64,000 bases of DNA from Streptococcus mitis (GTDB taxonomy: Bacteria > Bacillota > Bacilli > Lactobacillales > Streptococcaceae). Where the stretch lies: positions 1-64,000 of the forward strand of contig NZ_JPFW01000001.1 of NCBI RefSeq assembly GCF_000722705.1, in the 5' to 3' direction. The notes under the pieces were generated by a model. It did not search any database. It saw only the letters and a program-made list of their open reading frames with translations, and had not been told where the DNA came from. A program made the translations under genes and the position numbers. This document shows, piece after piece, positions 1 to 9,875 of this stretch (positions are counted from its first letter, which is position 1; the number at the start of each line of letters is the position of its first letter).

Positions 1-212
1 TACCAGTTGTCTTGCCAAAGGCATCGCTGGGTAGCTATGTAGGGAAGGGATAAACGCTGAAAGCATCTAAGTGTGAAACCCACCTCAAGATGAGATTTCC
101 CATGATTTTATATCAGTAAGAGCCCTGAGAGATGATCAGGTAGATAGGTTAGAAGTGGAAGTGTGGCGACACATGTAGCGGACTAATACTAATAGCTCGA
201 GGACTTATCCAA
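1..212 (+). rRNA. 23S ribosomal RNA, 3' end (partial)
   Basis: The sequence opens inside the last ~210 bases of 23S rRNA. The conserved 3' segment with AGCGGACTAATACTAATAGC followed by TCGAGGACTTATCC is recognisable. The 5' part lies outside the window. The 3' boundary is estimated from the family. Confidence 0.93.
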
Positions 213-288
213 AGTAACTGAGAATATGAAAGCGAGAGGTTTTCTTGGTTTGAATAGATATTCAATTTTGAGTAGGTATTACTCAGAG

Positions 289-405
289 TTAAGTGACGAT
301 AGCCTAGGAGATACACCTGTACCCATGCCGAACACAGAAGTTAAGCCCTAGAACGCCGGAAGTAGTTGGGGGTTGCCCCCTGTGAGATATGGAAGTCGCT
401 TAGCT
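289..405 (+). rRNA. 5S ribosomal RNA
   Basis: This is a complete Streptococcus-type 5S rRNA of about 117 nt. The ends TTAAGTGACGATAGCC and GGAAGTCGCTTAGCT pair to close helix I, and the conserved internal CCGAACACAGAAGTTAAG loop is present. It lies about 75 nt after 23S, as usual in the 16S-23S-5S operon. Ends are estimated from helix I. Confidence 0.95.
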
Positions 406-409
406 TTAT

Positions 410-483
410 TCCGCCATAGCTCAGTTGGTAGTAGCGCATGACTGTTAATCATGATGTCGTAGGTTCGAGTCCTACTGGCGGAG
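410..483 (+). tRNA. tRNA-Asn (GTT)
   Basis: A 74-nt cloverleaf with acceptor TCCGCCA pairing with TGGCGGA and discriminator G, a T-arm with GGTTCGAGTCC, and anticodon GTT at 444-446. CCA is not encoded. It is co-transcribed with the rRNA operon directly upstream. Confidence 0.95.
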
Positions 484-492
484 TAGTTAATT

Positions 493-517
493 AAAGGAGG
501 TTTCGACCTCTTTTTTT
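493..517 (+). terminator. rRNA/tRNA operon terminator
   Basis: GGAGGT-TTCG-ACCTCT hairpin followed by a T7 run, just after tRNA-Asn. Confidence 0.85.
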
Positions 518-537
518 GTTATGTAATTAATAATCTG

Positions 538-857
538 TCTTGCCCCTAATGACAAGTGATATTTTTCTTGATGATAGAAGTCTCAGCTACCATCATTTTC
601 TAACACTGATAGCACTTAAAACGTCGCTTTATTAGAAGATTTCTAGTAGACATACCAGTCGTTTCGAGGTAAGGAATCTTAGAATGTTTTTGAAAGTCAT
701 ATTTCTTCATTTAACTTCCGCAATCAGGGCAAGATGGGGCGTCGTAGTCCAGTTTAGCGATGATTTCCTTATGTGTCCCCCTATTGATGATATCCATAAT
801 TTAGAAATTAGGGTCTGTAAGGTCTAGTAATTTTGTGATAAAGTGTAATTATTCCAT
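538..857 (-). pseudogene. Decayed ISL3-family transposase, N-terminal relic
   Basis: On the minus strand, reading from the ATG at 857, one frame gives the N-terminal zinc-ribbon region of an ISL3/IS1167-type transposase: LHFITKLLDLTDPNF, HKEIIAKLDYDAPSCPDCG, KIPYLETTGM. The frame is broken by several stop codons that fall where the family, as I recall it, has Gln codons (CAA to TAA). The reading ends near 538, so only about the first 100 codons survive. It is a dead fragment. The ~350 bases between it and comW hold nothing else I can identify apart from the comW promoter. Confidence 0.75.
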
Positions 858-1217
858 ATGATTCTTTGTAATGATGGTTTGGTGGCTTTTCATTATAGGT
901 CATATGGGACTTTTTTTCTAAACAAAAATAAGCTCCATAATATCTATAGGGGATTTACCCACTACAAATATTATAGTTACTTTTCTTTTTAATAATTATT
1001 AAGTGCTTCATTTCTATTCAATCACTTTATAGCTTAAACTGAGAAAGATTCAATGCAATGGTAACCGTACAGGATGATTTGTAATAAGGATAATTTTTTC
1101 AATCATTTATAGGAAATTTTTTATTTTTTGGGATTTAATAGTTTATTTTTGATATAAGATATTTATTCTATTCTGTCAACTTTTCCTATTTTTTATCTTG
1201 TTGAGCTTGATATTTTA

Positions 1218-1263
1218 ACAATTCAGGAATTGATAATATATGATTAAAATTTTTTGTTAGAAT
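1218..1263 (+). promoter_or_regulatory. comW promoter with ComE-type half-site
   Basis: ACAATTCAGG at 1218-1227 matches a ComE half-site. The expected second repeat about 21 nt downstream is weak. A plausible -10 TAGAAT lies at 1258-1263, 26 nt before the comW Shine-Dalgarno AAAGGAG region. ComW is known as an early, ComE-controlled competence gene, so the site fits, but the second half-site should be treated as tentative. Confidence 0.5.
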
Positions 1264-1294
1264 AAGCTTATAAAAAGAAAAGGAGTATATATTT

Positions 1295-1531
1295 ATGCTA
1301 CAAAGAATTTATGATCAGATGACTGATTTCTATGACAGTATCGAAGAAGAGTATGCTACTTTCTTTGGTGATAGTTGGGAGTGGGAACATTTTCATTTTA
1401 AATTTTTGATTTATTATCTTTTCCGATATAGCATTGAGAATCATCGGGATTTTATTGTTTACCATTATCGTGTTGCTTATCGTTTGTATCTTGAAAAGAT
1501 GATAATGAATCGGGGTTTTATTTCTTGTTGA
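1295..1531 (+). CDS. comW: ComW, competence sigma factor (SigX) activator and stabiliser
   Basis: A 78-residue acidic protein, the exact family length, with the ComW signatures IYDQM, YDSIEEEY, HFKFLIYYL and HYRVAYRLYLEK, and C-terminus MNRGFISC. ComW protects SigX/ComX from proteolysis and helps it engage core RNA polymerase during competence. The start is ATG with AAAAGGAG 10-15 nt upstream. It stands alone between the rRNA operon and purA, as in pneumococcus. Several residues of the middle section differ from the pneumococcal protein as I remember it, which suggests allelic divergence rather than loss of function. The same window carries many cin-box targets of SigX. Confidence 0.93.
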   Translation: MLQRIYDQMTDFYDSIEEEYATFFGDSWEWEHFHFKFLIYYLFRYSIENHRDFIVYHYRVAYRLYLEKMIMNRGFISC

Positions 1532-1654
1532 GGTAATTTTAGTAAATTTCCGAACAAACTTACTTTTTTATGGCAATATAACAATAAATAGCTGGTAATT
1601 TTTCTAAATCATTTTTTAATAGTTGGAAATAGCAAATCTTTCTATTGTTTCTTC

Positions 1655-1683
1655 TTGATAAAAAGGCGATTTTTTCTTATAAT
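1655..1683 (+). promoter_or_regulatory. purA promoter
   Basis: -35 TTGATA (1655-1660), 17-nt spacer, -10 TATAAT (1678-1683). A second TATAAT lies at 1695-1700. Confidence 0.7.
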
Positions 1684-1692
1684 AAATTGTAA

Positions 1693-3048
<1,356 letters not shown>

Positions 3049-3168
3049 GAGATTTTTAAGATTTGTTTAAGATAGGTCGGATATACTATAGACAGTTACA
3101 AGAAGACCTCCTAACTTGTTGTAACAAATATCCTAAACTTTTCTTTTTCATAATAATCTCCCTATAGA

Positions 3169-3193
3169 GTCACCGCATTCGGTGGCTTTTTTT
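3169..3193 (+). terminator. purA terminator
   Basis: GTCACCG-CATT-CGGTGGC hairpin followed by a T7 run between purA and tadA. Confidence 0.85.
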
Positions 3194-3247
3194 GTGTTGG
3201 GATTCATGATATAATAATAAAATTGATAAGTAGGAAAAGGGAAATTG

Positions 3248-3715
3248 ATGAATTATACAGTTGAAGAAAAAGAAGCCTTTATGAGGGAGGCTTTGAGAGA
3301 GGCTGAGATTGCTCTTGAACACGATGAAATTCCAATTGGTTGTGTGATTGTCAAGGATGGCGAAATCATTGGTCGTGGGCATAATGCTCGTGAGGAGTTG
3401 CAGCGAGCGGTTATGCATGCAGAGATTATGGCTATAGAGAATGCGAACTTGAGTGAGGAGAGCTGGCGCTTGTTGGATTGCACGCTTTTTGTGACCATTG
3501 AGCCTTGTGTCATGTGTAGTGGGGCGATTGGGTTGGCTCGTATCCCAAACGTGGTCTATGGGGCTAAAAACCAGAAATTTGGCGCTGCGGGGAGTTTGTA
3601 CGATATCTTGACAGATGAGCGTCTCAATCATCGTGTGGAGGTTGAAACGGGAATTTTGGAAGATGAATGCGCAGCTATCATGCAGGATTTTTTTAGAAAT
3701 AGACGGAAAAAATAA
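3248..3715 (+). CDS. tadA: tRNA-specific adenosine deaminase TadA
   Basis: 155 residues. It converts adenosine 34 to inosine in tRNA-Arg(ACG), an essential decoding step. The zinc-deaminase motifs are clear: HAEIMAIE (His ligand plus catalytic Glu) and PCVMCSGAI (two Cys ligands). A TTG sits one codon upstream, but the ATG at 3248 has AGGAAAAGGG at better spacing. It is followed by SRP RNA and dut, the usual pneumococcal order. Confidence 0.95.
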   Translation: MNYTVEEKEAFMREALREAEIALEHDEIPIGCVIVKDGEIIGRGHNAREELQRAVMHAEIMAIENANLSEESWRLLDCTLFVTIEPCVMCSGAIGLARIPNVVYGAKNQKFGAAGSLYDILTDERLNHRVEVETGILEDECAAIMQDFFRNRRKK

Positions 3716-3756
3716 TTTTGCTTTTAAAATGAATAGGAATGTGATATAATAAATAG

Positions 3757-3835
3757 TGGAGCAACAGTTCTGCGTGAAGCGGGTCAGGGGAGGAATCCAG
3801 CAGCCCTAAGCGATTTGAATTGTGTGCTCTTTTTT
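3757..3835 (+). ncRNA. ffs: Small signal recognition particle RNA (4.5S/scRNA type)
   Basis: Domain IV of SRP RNA is diagnostic: GGGTCAGG, GGAA tetraloop-type loop, CCAGCAGCCC. The distal arms pair (GAGCA with TGCTC) and run into a T7 tract that acts as terminator. A strong -10 TATAAT at 3745-3750 precedes the start by about 7 nt. The RNA binds Ffh for co-translational membrane targeting. The ends are inferred from the promoter and the terminal stem. Confidence 0.9.
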
Positions 3836-3845
3836 TCGTGCTTTT

Positions 3846-3853
3846 TTCGAATA
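3846..3853 (+). promoter_or_regulatory. cin-box (SigX promoter) of the dut-radA operon
   Basis: TTCGAATA preceded by a T6 run matches the SigX/ComX recognition element TNCGAATA. It lies 49 nt before the dut start. The dut-radA block is a known late-competence operon in pneumococcus. Confidence 0.85.
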
Positions 3854-3901
3854 AATAAGATAGAATAATCTAGAATAAATGATAATAGAAAAGAGAAGAT
3901 G

Positions 3902-4345
3902 ATGAAAATTCGTGGTTTTGAATTGGTTTCTAGTTTTACAGATGAAAATTTATTGCCCAAGCGTGAGACAGCGCATGCGGCTGGTTACGACTTAAAGGTT
4001 GCTGTGCGTACAGTTATTGCACCAGGAGAGATTGTCTTGGTTCCGACAGGGGTTAAGGCTTATATGCAGCCGACTGAGGTTCTCTATCTTTATGATCGCT
4101 CTTCAAATCCTCGTAAGAAGGGCTTGGTCTTGATTAACTCGGTTGGGGTCATTGATGGGGATTATTATGGAAATCCTGGGAATGAAGGGCATATTTTTGC
4201 TCAGATGAAGAATATCACAGACCAAGAGGTTGTTCTTGAAGTTGGGGAACGTGTGATTCAGGCTGTCTTTGCTCCTTTCTTAATTGCAGATGGGGATGCG
4301 GCTGATGGCGTTCGAACTGGTGGATTTGGATCGACTGGGCACTAG
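3902..4345 (+). CDS. dut: dUTP diphosphatase-family protein (Dut)
   Basis: 147 residues. It hydrolyses dUTP to dUMP and PPi, keeping uracil out of DNA and feeding dTMP synthesis. Visible dUTPase motifs are HAAGYDL (motif 1), DRSSNPRKKG (motif 2), GVIDGDYYGNPGNEG (motif 3), GERVIQAVF (motif 4) and a C-terminal GFGSTG (motif 5). It is the first gene after the cin-box, so it should rise during competence. ATG 3902 follows a tandem ATG; AGAGAAG precedes both. Confidence 0.93.
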   Translation: MKIRGFELVSSFTDENLLPKRETAHAAGYDLKVAVRTVIAPGEIVLVPTGVKAYMQPTEVLYLYDRSSNPRKKGLVLINSVGVIDGDYYGNPGNEGHIFAQMKNITDQEVVLEVGERVIQAVFAPFLIADGDAADGVRTGGFGSTGH

Positions 4346-4346
4346 G

Positions 4347-4886
4347 ATGAAAATTATCTTTGTACGTCATGGGGAGCCAGATTATAGTATGCTTGATAAA
4401 CTTGAAAATCCGCAACTATATAGTGGTTTTGGTCGTGATTTAGCACCATTGACAGAAAAAGGTCGCAGTCTGGCAAAAGAGATTGCTAAAACTGCATGTT
4501 TTGGAAAGGCAGAGATTATTATTTCATCGTCTGTGACGAGGGCTTTAGAAACAGCACATTATATAGCAGTTGAAACAGGATTGGACTTATTTGTGGAGCC
4601 GTTTTTTCATGAGTGGCGTCCAGACTTAGATGGCACTAACTCTGATTTAACTAGTGTATTGGTAGCTCATGAATATTATCTAAAACATCAAGGAGGTTTA
4701 TCTGAAGATTCTCCTTATCGCTATGAAACTGATCTAGAGATGCGTCATCGTTTTTTAAGAGCTTTGGAAAAATATAAAAATTATAAAACTATTATCATTG
4801 TAACTCACGGAATGCTCATGCGCCAATTTGTGCCAAATGAGAAGATTGATTTTTGCCAAGTGATTGAATGTGAGATAGAGATATAG
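4347..4886 (+). CDS. Histidine phosphatase (phosphoglycerate mutase) family protein, copy 1
   Basis: 179 residues. The N-terminal MKIIFVRHGEP carries the phosphohistidine (RHG), and VTHGMLMRQF near residue 155 carries the second catalytic His. It starts 1 nt after the dut stop, so translation is coupled; the frame is open further upstream but the family motif begins at 4347. The substrate is unknown. The last ~70 bases are nearly identical to those of copy 2 at 5375-5890, while the bodies differ. This indicates a recombinational duplication rather than a recent simple tandem copy. Confidence 0.85.
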   Translation: MKIIFVRHGEPDYSMLDKLENPQLYSGFGRDLAPLTEKGRSLAKEIAKTACFGKAEIIISSSVTRALETAHYIAVETGLDLFVEPFFHEWRPDLDGTNSDLTSVLVAHEYYLKHQGGLSEDSPYRYETDLEMRHRFLRALEKYKNYKTIIIVTHGMLMRQFVPNEKIDFCQVIECEIEI

Positions 4887-4899
4887 AAAGAGGTTTATT

Positions 4900-5059
4900 A
4901 TCGCAAAGAAAAAGGCGACATTTGTGTGTCAAAATTGTGAATATAATTCCCCTAAATATCTGGGGCGCTGTCCCAACGGTGGGTCTTGGTCTTCTTTTGT
5001 TGAGGAGGTTGAGGTTGCAGAGGTCAAGAATGCACGTGTGTCCTTGACGGGGGAGAAAA
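4900..5059 (+). pseudogene. Truncated 5' copy of radA
   Basis: About 160 bases closely match the first codons of intact radA (5904 onward), including the Shine-Dalgarno AAAGAGG and the region coding for [12 protein letters not shown]. The copy is degraded: the zinc-finger Gly after CQNC became Glu, the fourth zinc Cys (CPNC) became Gly, and the frame stops resembling radA after LTGEK at about 5059. It cannot make a functional protein. Confidence 0.85.
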
Positions 5060-5086
5060 GACAGAAAGAAGAAATTTGCGACCGAC

Positions 5087-5356
5087 TTGCTGCTTGTCTC
5101 TTCTCGTATCTTTGAGAAGCGTCGGGCTTCTTGCTTTACTAATCCAGATTTAAAAGATTTTTTAGAGGGAAACGGTGCTAAAAGCATAGAGTTTATAGGG
5201 GTAGATGGCAATGGCTGTGTTAAGGCTTCCGTTTTGGCAGCTACCAAGGAGAATTATCAGGTTTCTGTCGATTTGTCTGCTGTCGGAGTTGCCAACCAGA
5301 AGAAATTCTCTAAAACACTGAAGCAGTGGCAAGATTGCGGAATCAAGATTGGATAG
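5087..5356 (+). pseudogene. C-terminal fragment of an isochorismatase-like cysteine hydrolase
   Basis: An 89-residue open stretch. RIFEKRRASCFTNPDLKDFL, then IEFIGVDGNGCVKASVLAA with the family's catalytic Cys, matches the C-terminal half of the cysteine hydrolase (isochorismatase/nicotinamidase-like) superfamily. The N-terminal half, including the catalytic Asp and Lys, is missing. The sequence upstream is the radA fragment. It is probably the remnant of a gene once carried between the two phosphatase copies. It could still be expressed from the operon but should be inactive. Confidence 0.65.
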
Positions 5357-5374
5357 TTTTATGGGGATCTTAAT

Positions 5375-5890
5375 ATGAAAATTATTTTTATCCGTCACGG
5401 GGAGCCAAATTACCGTGAGTTAGAGGAGCGTTCCTATACTGGATTTGGGATAGATTTGGCACCCTTATCTGAGAAAGGAAGACAACAAGCTCAGGAACTT
5501 TGCAAAAATCCTTTGTTTGGCTCAGCTGATATCCTGGTGTCTTCTGCAGTGACGCGAGCTTTAGAAACGGCTTTTTATGTATCCTGTGCTACTGGCCTTC
5601 CTTTGAGGGTAGAGCCATTATTGCATGAATGGCAGGTTTATGAAACAGGTATAGAGAACTTTGAAACAGCTAGATGTTTGTTTTTAGAAAACAAGGGGGA
5701 GTTGCTCCCAAATTCTCCTGTTCAATATGAGACAGCTGTAAAGATGAAGTCTCGTTTTCTAGAATGCATGGCTAAGTATCGGGAACATCAAACTGTGGTA
5801 GTTGTAGCCCATCGAATGCTCATGCGTCAGTTTGTACCAAATGAGAAGATTGATTTTTGCCAAGTGATTGAGTGTGAGTTAGAGATATAG
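5375..5890 (+). CDS. Histidine phosphatase (phosphoglycerate mutase) family protein, copy 2
   Basis: 171 residues with catalytic RHGEP at the N-terminus and [10 protein letters not shown] for the second His. GGGGA precedes the ATG. It is a paralogue of the product at 4347-4886: the C-terminal [20 protein letters not shown] is identical, while the middle differs strongly. It ends 13 nt before the radA start, as the single phosphatase gene does in reference pneumococci, so this copy probably occupies the ancestral position. Substrate unknown. Confidence 0.85.
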   Translation: MKIIFIRHGEPNYRELEERSYTGFGIDLAPLSEKGRQQAQELCKNPLFGSADILVSSAVTRALETAFYVSCATGLPLRVEPLLHEWQVYETGIENFETARCLFLENKGELLPNSPVQYETAVKMKSRFLECMAKYREHQTVVVVAHRMLMRQFVPNEKIDFCQVIECELEI

Positions 5891-5903
5891 AAAGAGGTTT
5901 ATC

Positions 5904-7265
5904 ATCGCAAAGAAAAAAGCGACATTTGTATGTCAAAATTGTGGGTATAATTCCCCTAAATATCTGGGACGTTGTCCCAACTGTGGGTCTTGGTCTTCCT
6001 TTGTAGAAGAGGTTGAGGTTGCCGAGGTCAAGAATGCGCGTGTGTCCTTGACAGGTGAGAAAACCAAGCCTATGAAACTGGCTGAGGTGACTTCCATCAA
6101 TGTCAATCGAACTAAGACAGAGATGGAGGAATTCAACCGTGTACTTGGAGGAGGAGTGGTACCGGGAAGTCTCGTACTCATAGGTGGGGATCCTGGGATT
6201 GGGAAATCAACCCTTCTCTTACAAGTCTCAACCCAGTTGTCTCAAGTGGGAACGGTTCTCTACGTCAGTGGGGAGGAGTCTGCCCAGCAAATCAAGCTAC
6301 GAGCAGAACGTTTGGGTGATATTGATAGCGAGTTTTACCTCTATGCAGAGACCAATATGCAGAGTGTTCGTACTGAGGTAGAGAGAATCCAGCCAGACTT
6401 CCTCATTATTGACTCTATCCAGACCATTATGTCTCCTGAGATTTCAGGGGTGCAGGGGTCTGTGTCTCAGGTGCGTGAGGTGACCGCTGAACTCATGCAG
6501 CTGGCTAAGACCAATAACATTGCCATCTTTATCGTAGGGCATGTGACCAAGGAAGGAACCTTGGCTGGTCCTCGTATGCTGGAGCATATGGTGGATACGG
6601 TGCTTTACTTTGAAGGGGAGCGCCACCATACCTTCCGAATCTTGCGAGCTGTTAAAAATCGTTTTGGTTCTACCAATGAAATTGGGATTTTTGAGATGCA
6701 GTCGGGTGGCTTGGTTGAGGTCCTCAATCCAAGTCAAGTTTTCCTAGAGGAGCGTTTGGATGGAGCGACTGGGTCGTCAATCGTTGTGACCATGGAAGGG
6801 ACGCGTCCGATTTTGGCGGAGGTTCAGGCTTTGGTAACACCGACCATGTTTGGAAATGCCAAGCGTACGACGACGGGACTTGATTTTAATCGTGCTAGCT
6901 TGATTATGGCTGTTTTAGAAAAACGGGCAGGTCTTCTCTTGCAAAATCAGGATGCCTATCTCAAATCTGCTGGCGGTGTCAAATTGGATGAACCTGCCAT
7001 TGACTTAGCCGTTGCTGTTGCCATTGCTTCGAGCTACAAAGACAAGCCAACCAATCCTCAGGAATGTTTTGTAGGAGAGTTAGGCTTGACTGGAGAGATT
7101 CGGCGCGTAAATCGTATCGAACAACGCATCAATGAAGCTGCTAAACTGGGATTTACTAAGATTTATGTACCTAAGAATTCCTTGACAGGAATCACTCCAC
7201 CCAAGGAAATTCAGGTCATTGGTGTGACAACGATCCAGGAAGTTTTGAAAAAGGTATTTGCTTAA
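5904..7265 (+). CDS. radA: RadA, recombination-associated DnaB-type helicase
   Basis: 453 residues. RadA extends D-loops during homologous recombination and is needed for pneumococcal transformation. It has an N-terminal C4 zinc finger (CQNC...CPNC, residues 10-27), Walker [10 protein letters not shown] (Lys101), the RadA motif [11 protein letters not shown] and a C-terminal Lon-like domain. The start is unusual. In this frame there is no ATG, GTG or TTG between the stop at 5880-5882 and codon 47; the frame-fitting start is ATC at 5904, six bases after the Shine-Dalgarno AGAGG (5893-5897). The first canonical start (GTG 6042) would remove the zinc finger. It is last but one in the cin-box operon. 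Confidence 0.93.
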   Translation: MAKKKATFVCQNCGYNSPKYLGRCPNCGSWSSFVEEVEVAEVKNARVSLTGEKTKPMKLAEVTSINVNRTKTEMEEFNRVLGGGVVPGSLVLIGGDPGIGKSTLLLQVSTQLSQVGTVLYVSGEESAQQIKLRAERLGDIDSEFYLYAETNMQSVRTEVERIQPDFLIIDSIQTIMSPEISGVQGSVSQVREVTAELMQLAKTNNIAIFIVGHVTKEGTLAGPRMLEHMVDTVLYFEGERHHTFRILRAVKNRFGSTNEIGIFEMQSGGLVEVLNPSQVFLEERLDGATGSSIVVTMEGTRPILAEVQALVTPTMFGNAKRTTTGLDFNRASLIMAVLEKRAGLLLQNQDAYLKSAGGVKLDEPAIDLAVAVAIASSYKDKPTNPQECFVGELGLTGEIRRVNRIEQRINEAAKLGFTKIYVPKNSLTGITPPKEIQVIGVTTIQEVLKKVFA

Positions 7266-7337
7266 TCTGTGACAAATCCTCTTAAAAATGATAAGATAGG
7301 AGAAATATTTGACTATCAAATTTTCTAGGAGGGAATC

Positions 7338-7835
7338 GTGTCGTATTTTGAACAGTTTATGCAAGCCAATCAGGCTTATGTTGCCCTACATGGGCAGTTA
7401 AATTTGCCACTTAAACCCAAAACAAGAGTTGCCATTGTGACCTGTATGGACTCACGTTTGCACGTTGCGCAAGCTCTGGGCTTGGCACTTGGGGATGCTC
7501 ATATCTTGCGGAATGCAGGTGGTCGAGTGACTGAGGACATGATTCGTTCGCTAGTTATTTCCCAGCAACAGATGGGGACAAGAGAGATTGTGGTATTGCA
7601 CCATACAGACTGTGGTGCTCAGACCTTTGAAAATGGTTCTTTTCAAGAGTATCTGAAAGAGGAACTAGGTGTTGATGTGTCAGACCAGGACTTCTTGCCC
7701 TTCCAAGATATAGAGGAGAGTGTACGCGAGGACATGCAAGCCCTTATCGAGTCTCCTCTAATACCAGATGATGTCATTATCTCTGGTGCCATTTACGATG
7801 TGGATACAGGAAGTATGACAGTTGTAGAATTATAA
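7338..7835 (+). CDS. Beta-class carbonic anhydrase
   Basis: 165 residues. It hydrates CO2 to bicarbonate, supplying anabolic carboxylations in CO2-poor conditions. Beta-class zinc ligands are visible: CMDSR (Cys and Asp-Arg pair), ILRNAGG, and HHTDCG (His and Cys). The start is GTG with GGAGGG 6-8 nt upstream. It follows radA with no clear terminator, so it probably belongs to the same transcript, as in reference pneumococci. Confidence 0.92.
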   Translation: MSYFEQFMQANQAYVALHGQLNLPLKPKTRVAIVTCMDSRLHVAQALGLALGDAHILRNAGGRVTEDMIRSLVISQQQMGTREIVVLHHTDCGAQTFENGSFQEYLKEELGVDVSDQDFLPFQDIEESVREDMQALIESPLIPDDVIISGAIYDVDTGSMTVVEL

Positions 7836-7859
7836 ACACTTCATTTAGAAAGAAAGTGT

Positions 7860-8675
7860 ATGAAGAAAAACAGTATTCTATTTATTTTTATTTTATTGCT
7901 ATGTATTGGTGTACAGTATGAAACCATCTACTATACGGATGGTTCGATGTCAGGCGCGGAATATGGACTCATGGGAGTTTCTATCTTTCTAGCTCTCTTT
8001 TACATGATTCCGGCTCTTTATTTCCTCTTCCGTATTGGGAAAAAATGGGAATTGCCAAAGAATGCTTTGATTTTGTCTTTATTGGGCGGGATGTTCCTTT
8101 CAGGTTGGTTGTCTAGCTTTGCGAATACCTATATCCATGATTTGCTGGGTGTTCTTTTCCCAGATAGTGCCTTTTTAAATGCCTTTGAAAGTGCGATTGT
8201 GGCTCCTTTGATAGAAGAACCGCTTAAATTATTGCCACTTGTCTTTGTTTTGGCTTTGATTCCTGTGCGCAAATTAAAATCCTTGTTTTTATTTGGGATT
8301 GCTTCTGGTTTGGGATTCCAAATGATTGAGGATATTGGCTATATTCGTACGGATTTGCCAGAGGGATTTGACTTTACCATTTCTAGAATTTTAGAGCGTA
8401 TCATCTCAGGAATTGCCTCTCACTGGACTTTTTCAGGTTTGGCTGTAGTAGGTGTTTACTTGCTTTACAGAGCCTATAAAGGGCAGATGGCTGGCAAGAA
8501 ACAGGGGCTTATTTTCCTAGGTTTAGCTTTAGGAACTCACTTCTTGTTTAACTCCCCTTTTGTGGAATTGGAGACAGAGTTGCCTTTAGCAGTTCCAGTG
8601 GTTACGGCTATTACTCTTTATGGTTTTTATCAGGCTTATTGCTTTGTTGAGAAGCACAATGAGTTGATGAACTAG
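7860..8675 (+). CDS. PrsW-family glutamic-type intramembrane protease
   Basis: 271 residues with about seven or eight hydrophobic segments. The PrsW signature is present: APLIEEPLKLLPL (EExxK), then FQMIEDIGYI, and later HWTFSG and GTHFLFN, the conserved His motifs in membrane segments. In Bacillus PrsW cleaves an anti-sigma factor; the substrate here is unknown. It starts 24 nt after the carbonic anhydrase stop and has a terminator after it. Confidence 0.8.
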   Translation: MKKNSILFIFILLLCIGVQYETIYYTDGSMSGAEYGLMGVSIFLALFYMIPALYFLFRIGKKWELPKNALILSLLGGMFLSGWLSSFANTYIHDLLGVLFPDSAFLNAFESAIVAPLIEEPLKLLPLVFVLALIPVRKLKSLFLFGIASGLGFQMIEDIGYIRTDLPEGFDFTISRILERIISGIASHWTFSGLAVVGVYLLYRAYKGQMAGKKQGLIFLGLALGTHFLFNSPFVELETELPLAVPVVTAITLYGFYQAYCFVEKHNELMN

Positions 8676-8698
8676 AATATTTTTCAAAAGAATGATGC

Positions 8699-8727
8699 AA
8701 GGGTACAAATATGGTGCCCTTCTTTTA
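8699..8727 (+). terminator. Terminator after the PrsW-like gene
   Basis: AAGGGTAC-AAATAT-GGTGCCCTT hairpin followed by a T-rich stretch. Confidence 0.8.
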
Positions 8728-8819
8728 TTTTTGATTGAAAAATAGTGCAAAAAGCGCTACAATGGTAAATGGAAAATCTTGTGAAAAGCACAAGCGATAC
8801 ATATATACCGGAGGAAATC

Positions 8820-9788
8820 ATGTCTTTTTCTGATTTAAAGCTGTTTGCCCTTTCTTCTAATCAAGAATTGGCAAAACGTGTGGCGCAGGAGATTGGGATA
8901 GAGTTGGGGAAATCAAGTGTTCGTCAATTTTCAGATGGAGAGATTCAGGTCAACATTGAAGAATCAATCCGTGGGAAACACGTCTTTATCCTACAATCAA
9001 CTAGTTCGCCTGTAAATGACAATCTGCTTGAAATTTTGATTATGGTAGATGCTTTGAAGCGTGCGAGTGCAGAATCTGTCAATGTTGTCATGCCTTACTA
9101 TGGGTATGCACGTCAGGATAGAAAGGCGAGAGCGCGTGAGCCAATCACTTCAAAACTGGTCGCAAATATGCTTGAAGTAGCTGGAGTAGATCGTTTATTG
9201 ACAATCGACTTGCATGCTGCGCAGATTCAAGGATTCTTTGATATTCCTGTGGATCACTTGATGGGAGCTCCTCTGATTGCGGATTATTTTGAGCGTCGTG
9301 GCATGGTTGGTTCTGACTATGTGGTTGTCAGCCCAGACCATGGAGGGGTGACTCGTGCTCGTAAGTTGGCAGAATTTTTGAAAACCTCTATTGCTATCAT
9401 TGACAAACGTCGTAGCGTTGATAAGATGAATACTAGTGAAGTCATGAACATCATCGGTAAGGTTGAAGGCAAGACTTGTATCTTGATTGATGATATGATT
9501 GATACTGCTGGAACCATTTGTCATGCGGCAGATGCTCTTGCGGAAGCTGGTGCTGTTGAAGTCTATGCAAGCTGTACGCACCCAGTTCTTTCTGGTCCCG
9601 CTATGGACAATATCCAAAAATCAGCTATTAAGAAATTGGTTGTTTTGGATACTATCTATCTGCCAGAAGAGCGTTTGATTGACAAGATTGAGCAGATTTC
9701 AATCGCTCATCTATTAGGGGATGCTATCGTGCGTATTCATGAAAAACGCCCACTTTCTCCACTTTTCAGTATTGAGAAAAAGATTTAA
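8820..9788 (+). CDS. prs: Ribose-phosphate pyrophosphokinase
   Basis: 322 residues. It makes PRPP from ribose-5-phosphate and ATP, feeding purine, pyrimidine, histidine and NAD synthesis, including the pur cluster later in this window. Motifs: [17 protein letters not shown] (ATP site), the catalytic region [12 protein letters not shown], and the PRPP-binding loop [12 protein letters not shown]. The frame is open to 8769, but GGAGG sits 5 nt before ATG 8820 and family members begin [11 protein letters not shown]. Confidence 0.96.
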   Translation: MSFSDLKLFALSSNQELAKRVAQEIGIELGKSSVRQFSDGEIQVNIEESIRGKHVFILQSTSSPVNDNLLEILIMVDALKRASAESVNVVMPYYGYARQDRKARAREPITSKLVANMLEVAGVDRLLTIDLHAAQIQGFFDIPVDHLMGAPLIADYFERRGMVGSDYVVVSPDHGGVTRARKLAEFLKTSIAIIDKRRSVDKMNTSEVMNIIGKVEGKTCILIDDMIDTAGTICHAADALAEAGAVEVYASCTHPVLSGPAMDNIQKSAIKKLVVLDTIYLPEERLIDKIEQISIAHLLGDAIVRIHEKRPLSPLFSIEKKI

Positions 9789-9794
9789 TGACCA

Positions 9795-9820
9795 AGCCTG
9801 AGATAATTCTCAGGTTTTTT
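9795..9820 (+). terminator. prs terminator
   Basis: CCTGAGA-TAAT-TCTCAGG hairpin followed by T6. Confidence 0.88.
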
Positions 9821-9829
9821 CGTCTCTTT

Positions 9830-9837
9830 TCCGAATA
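9830..9837 (+). promoter_or_regulatory. cin-box upstream of Rpn-family gene (left copy)
   Basis: TCCGAATA, preceded by CTTTT, matches TNCGAATA. It is separated from the Rpn gene start at 10012 by a BOX element. The mirror-image copy is at 18238-18245. Confidence 0.65.
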
Positions 9838-9875
9838 AATAGATAGTAGCAGTGAATCTAGTAAACCTAGATTTA

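Noticed and set aside
4284-4346. N-terminal extension of phosphatase copy 1
   Set aside because: The upstream frame overlaps the end of dut, and the family starts at MKIIFVRHGEP.
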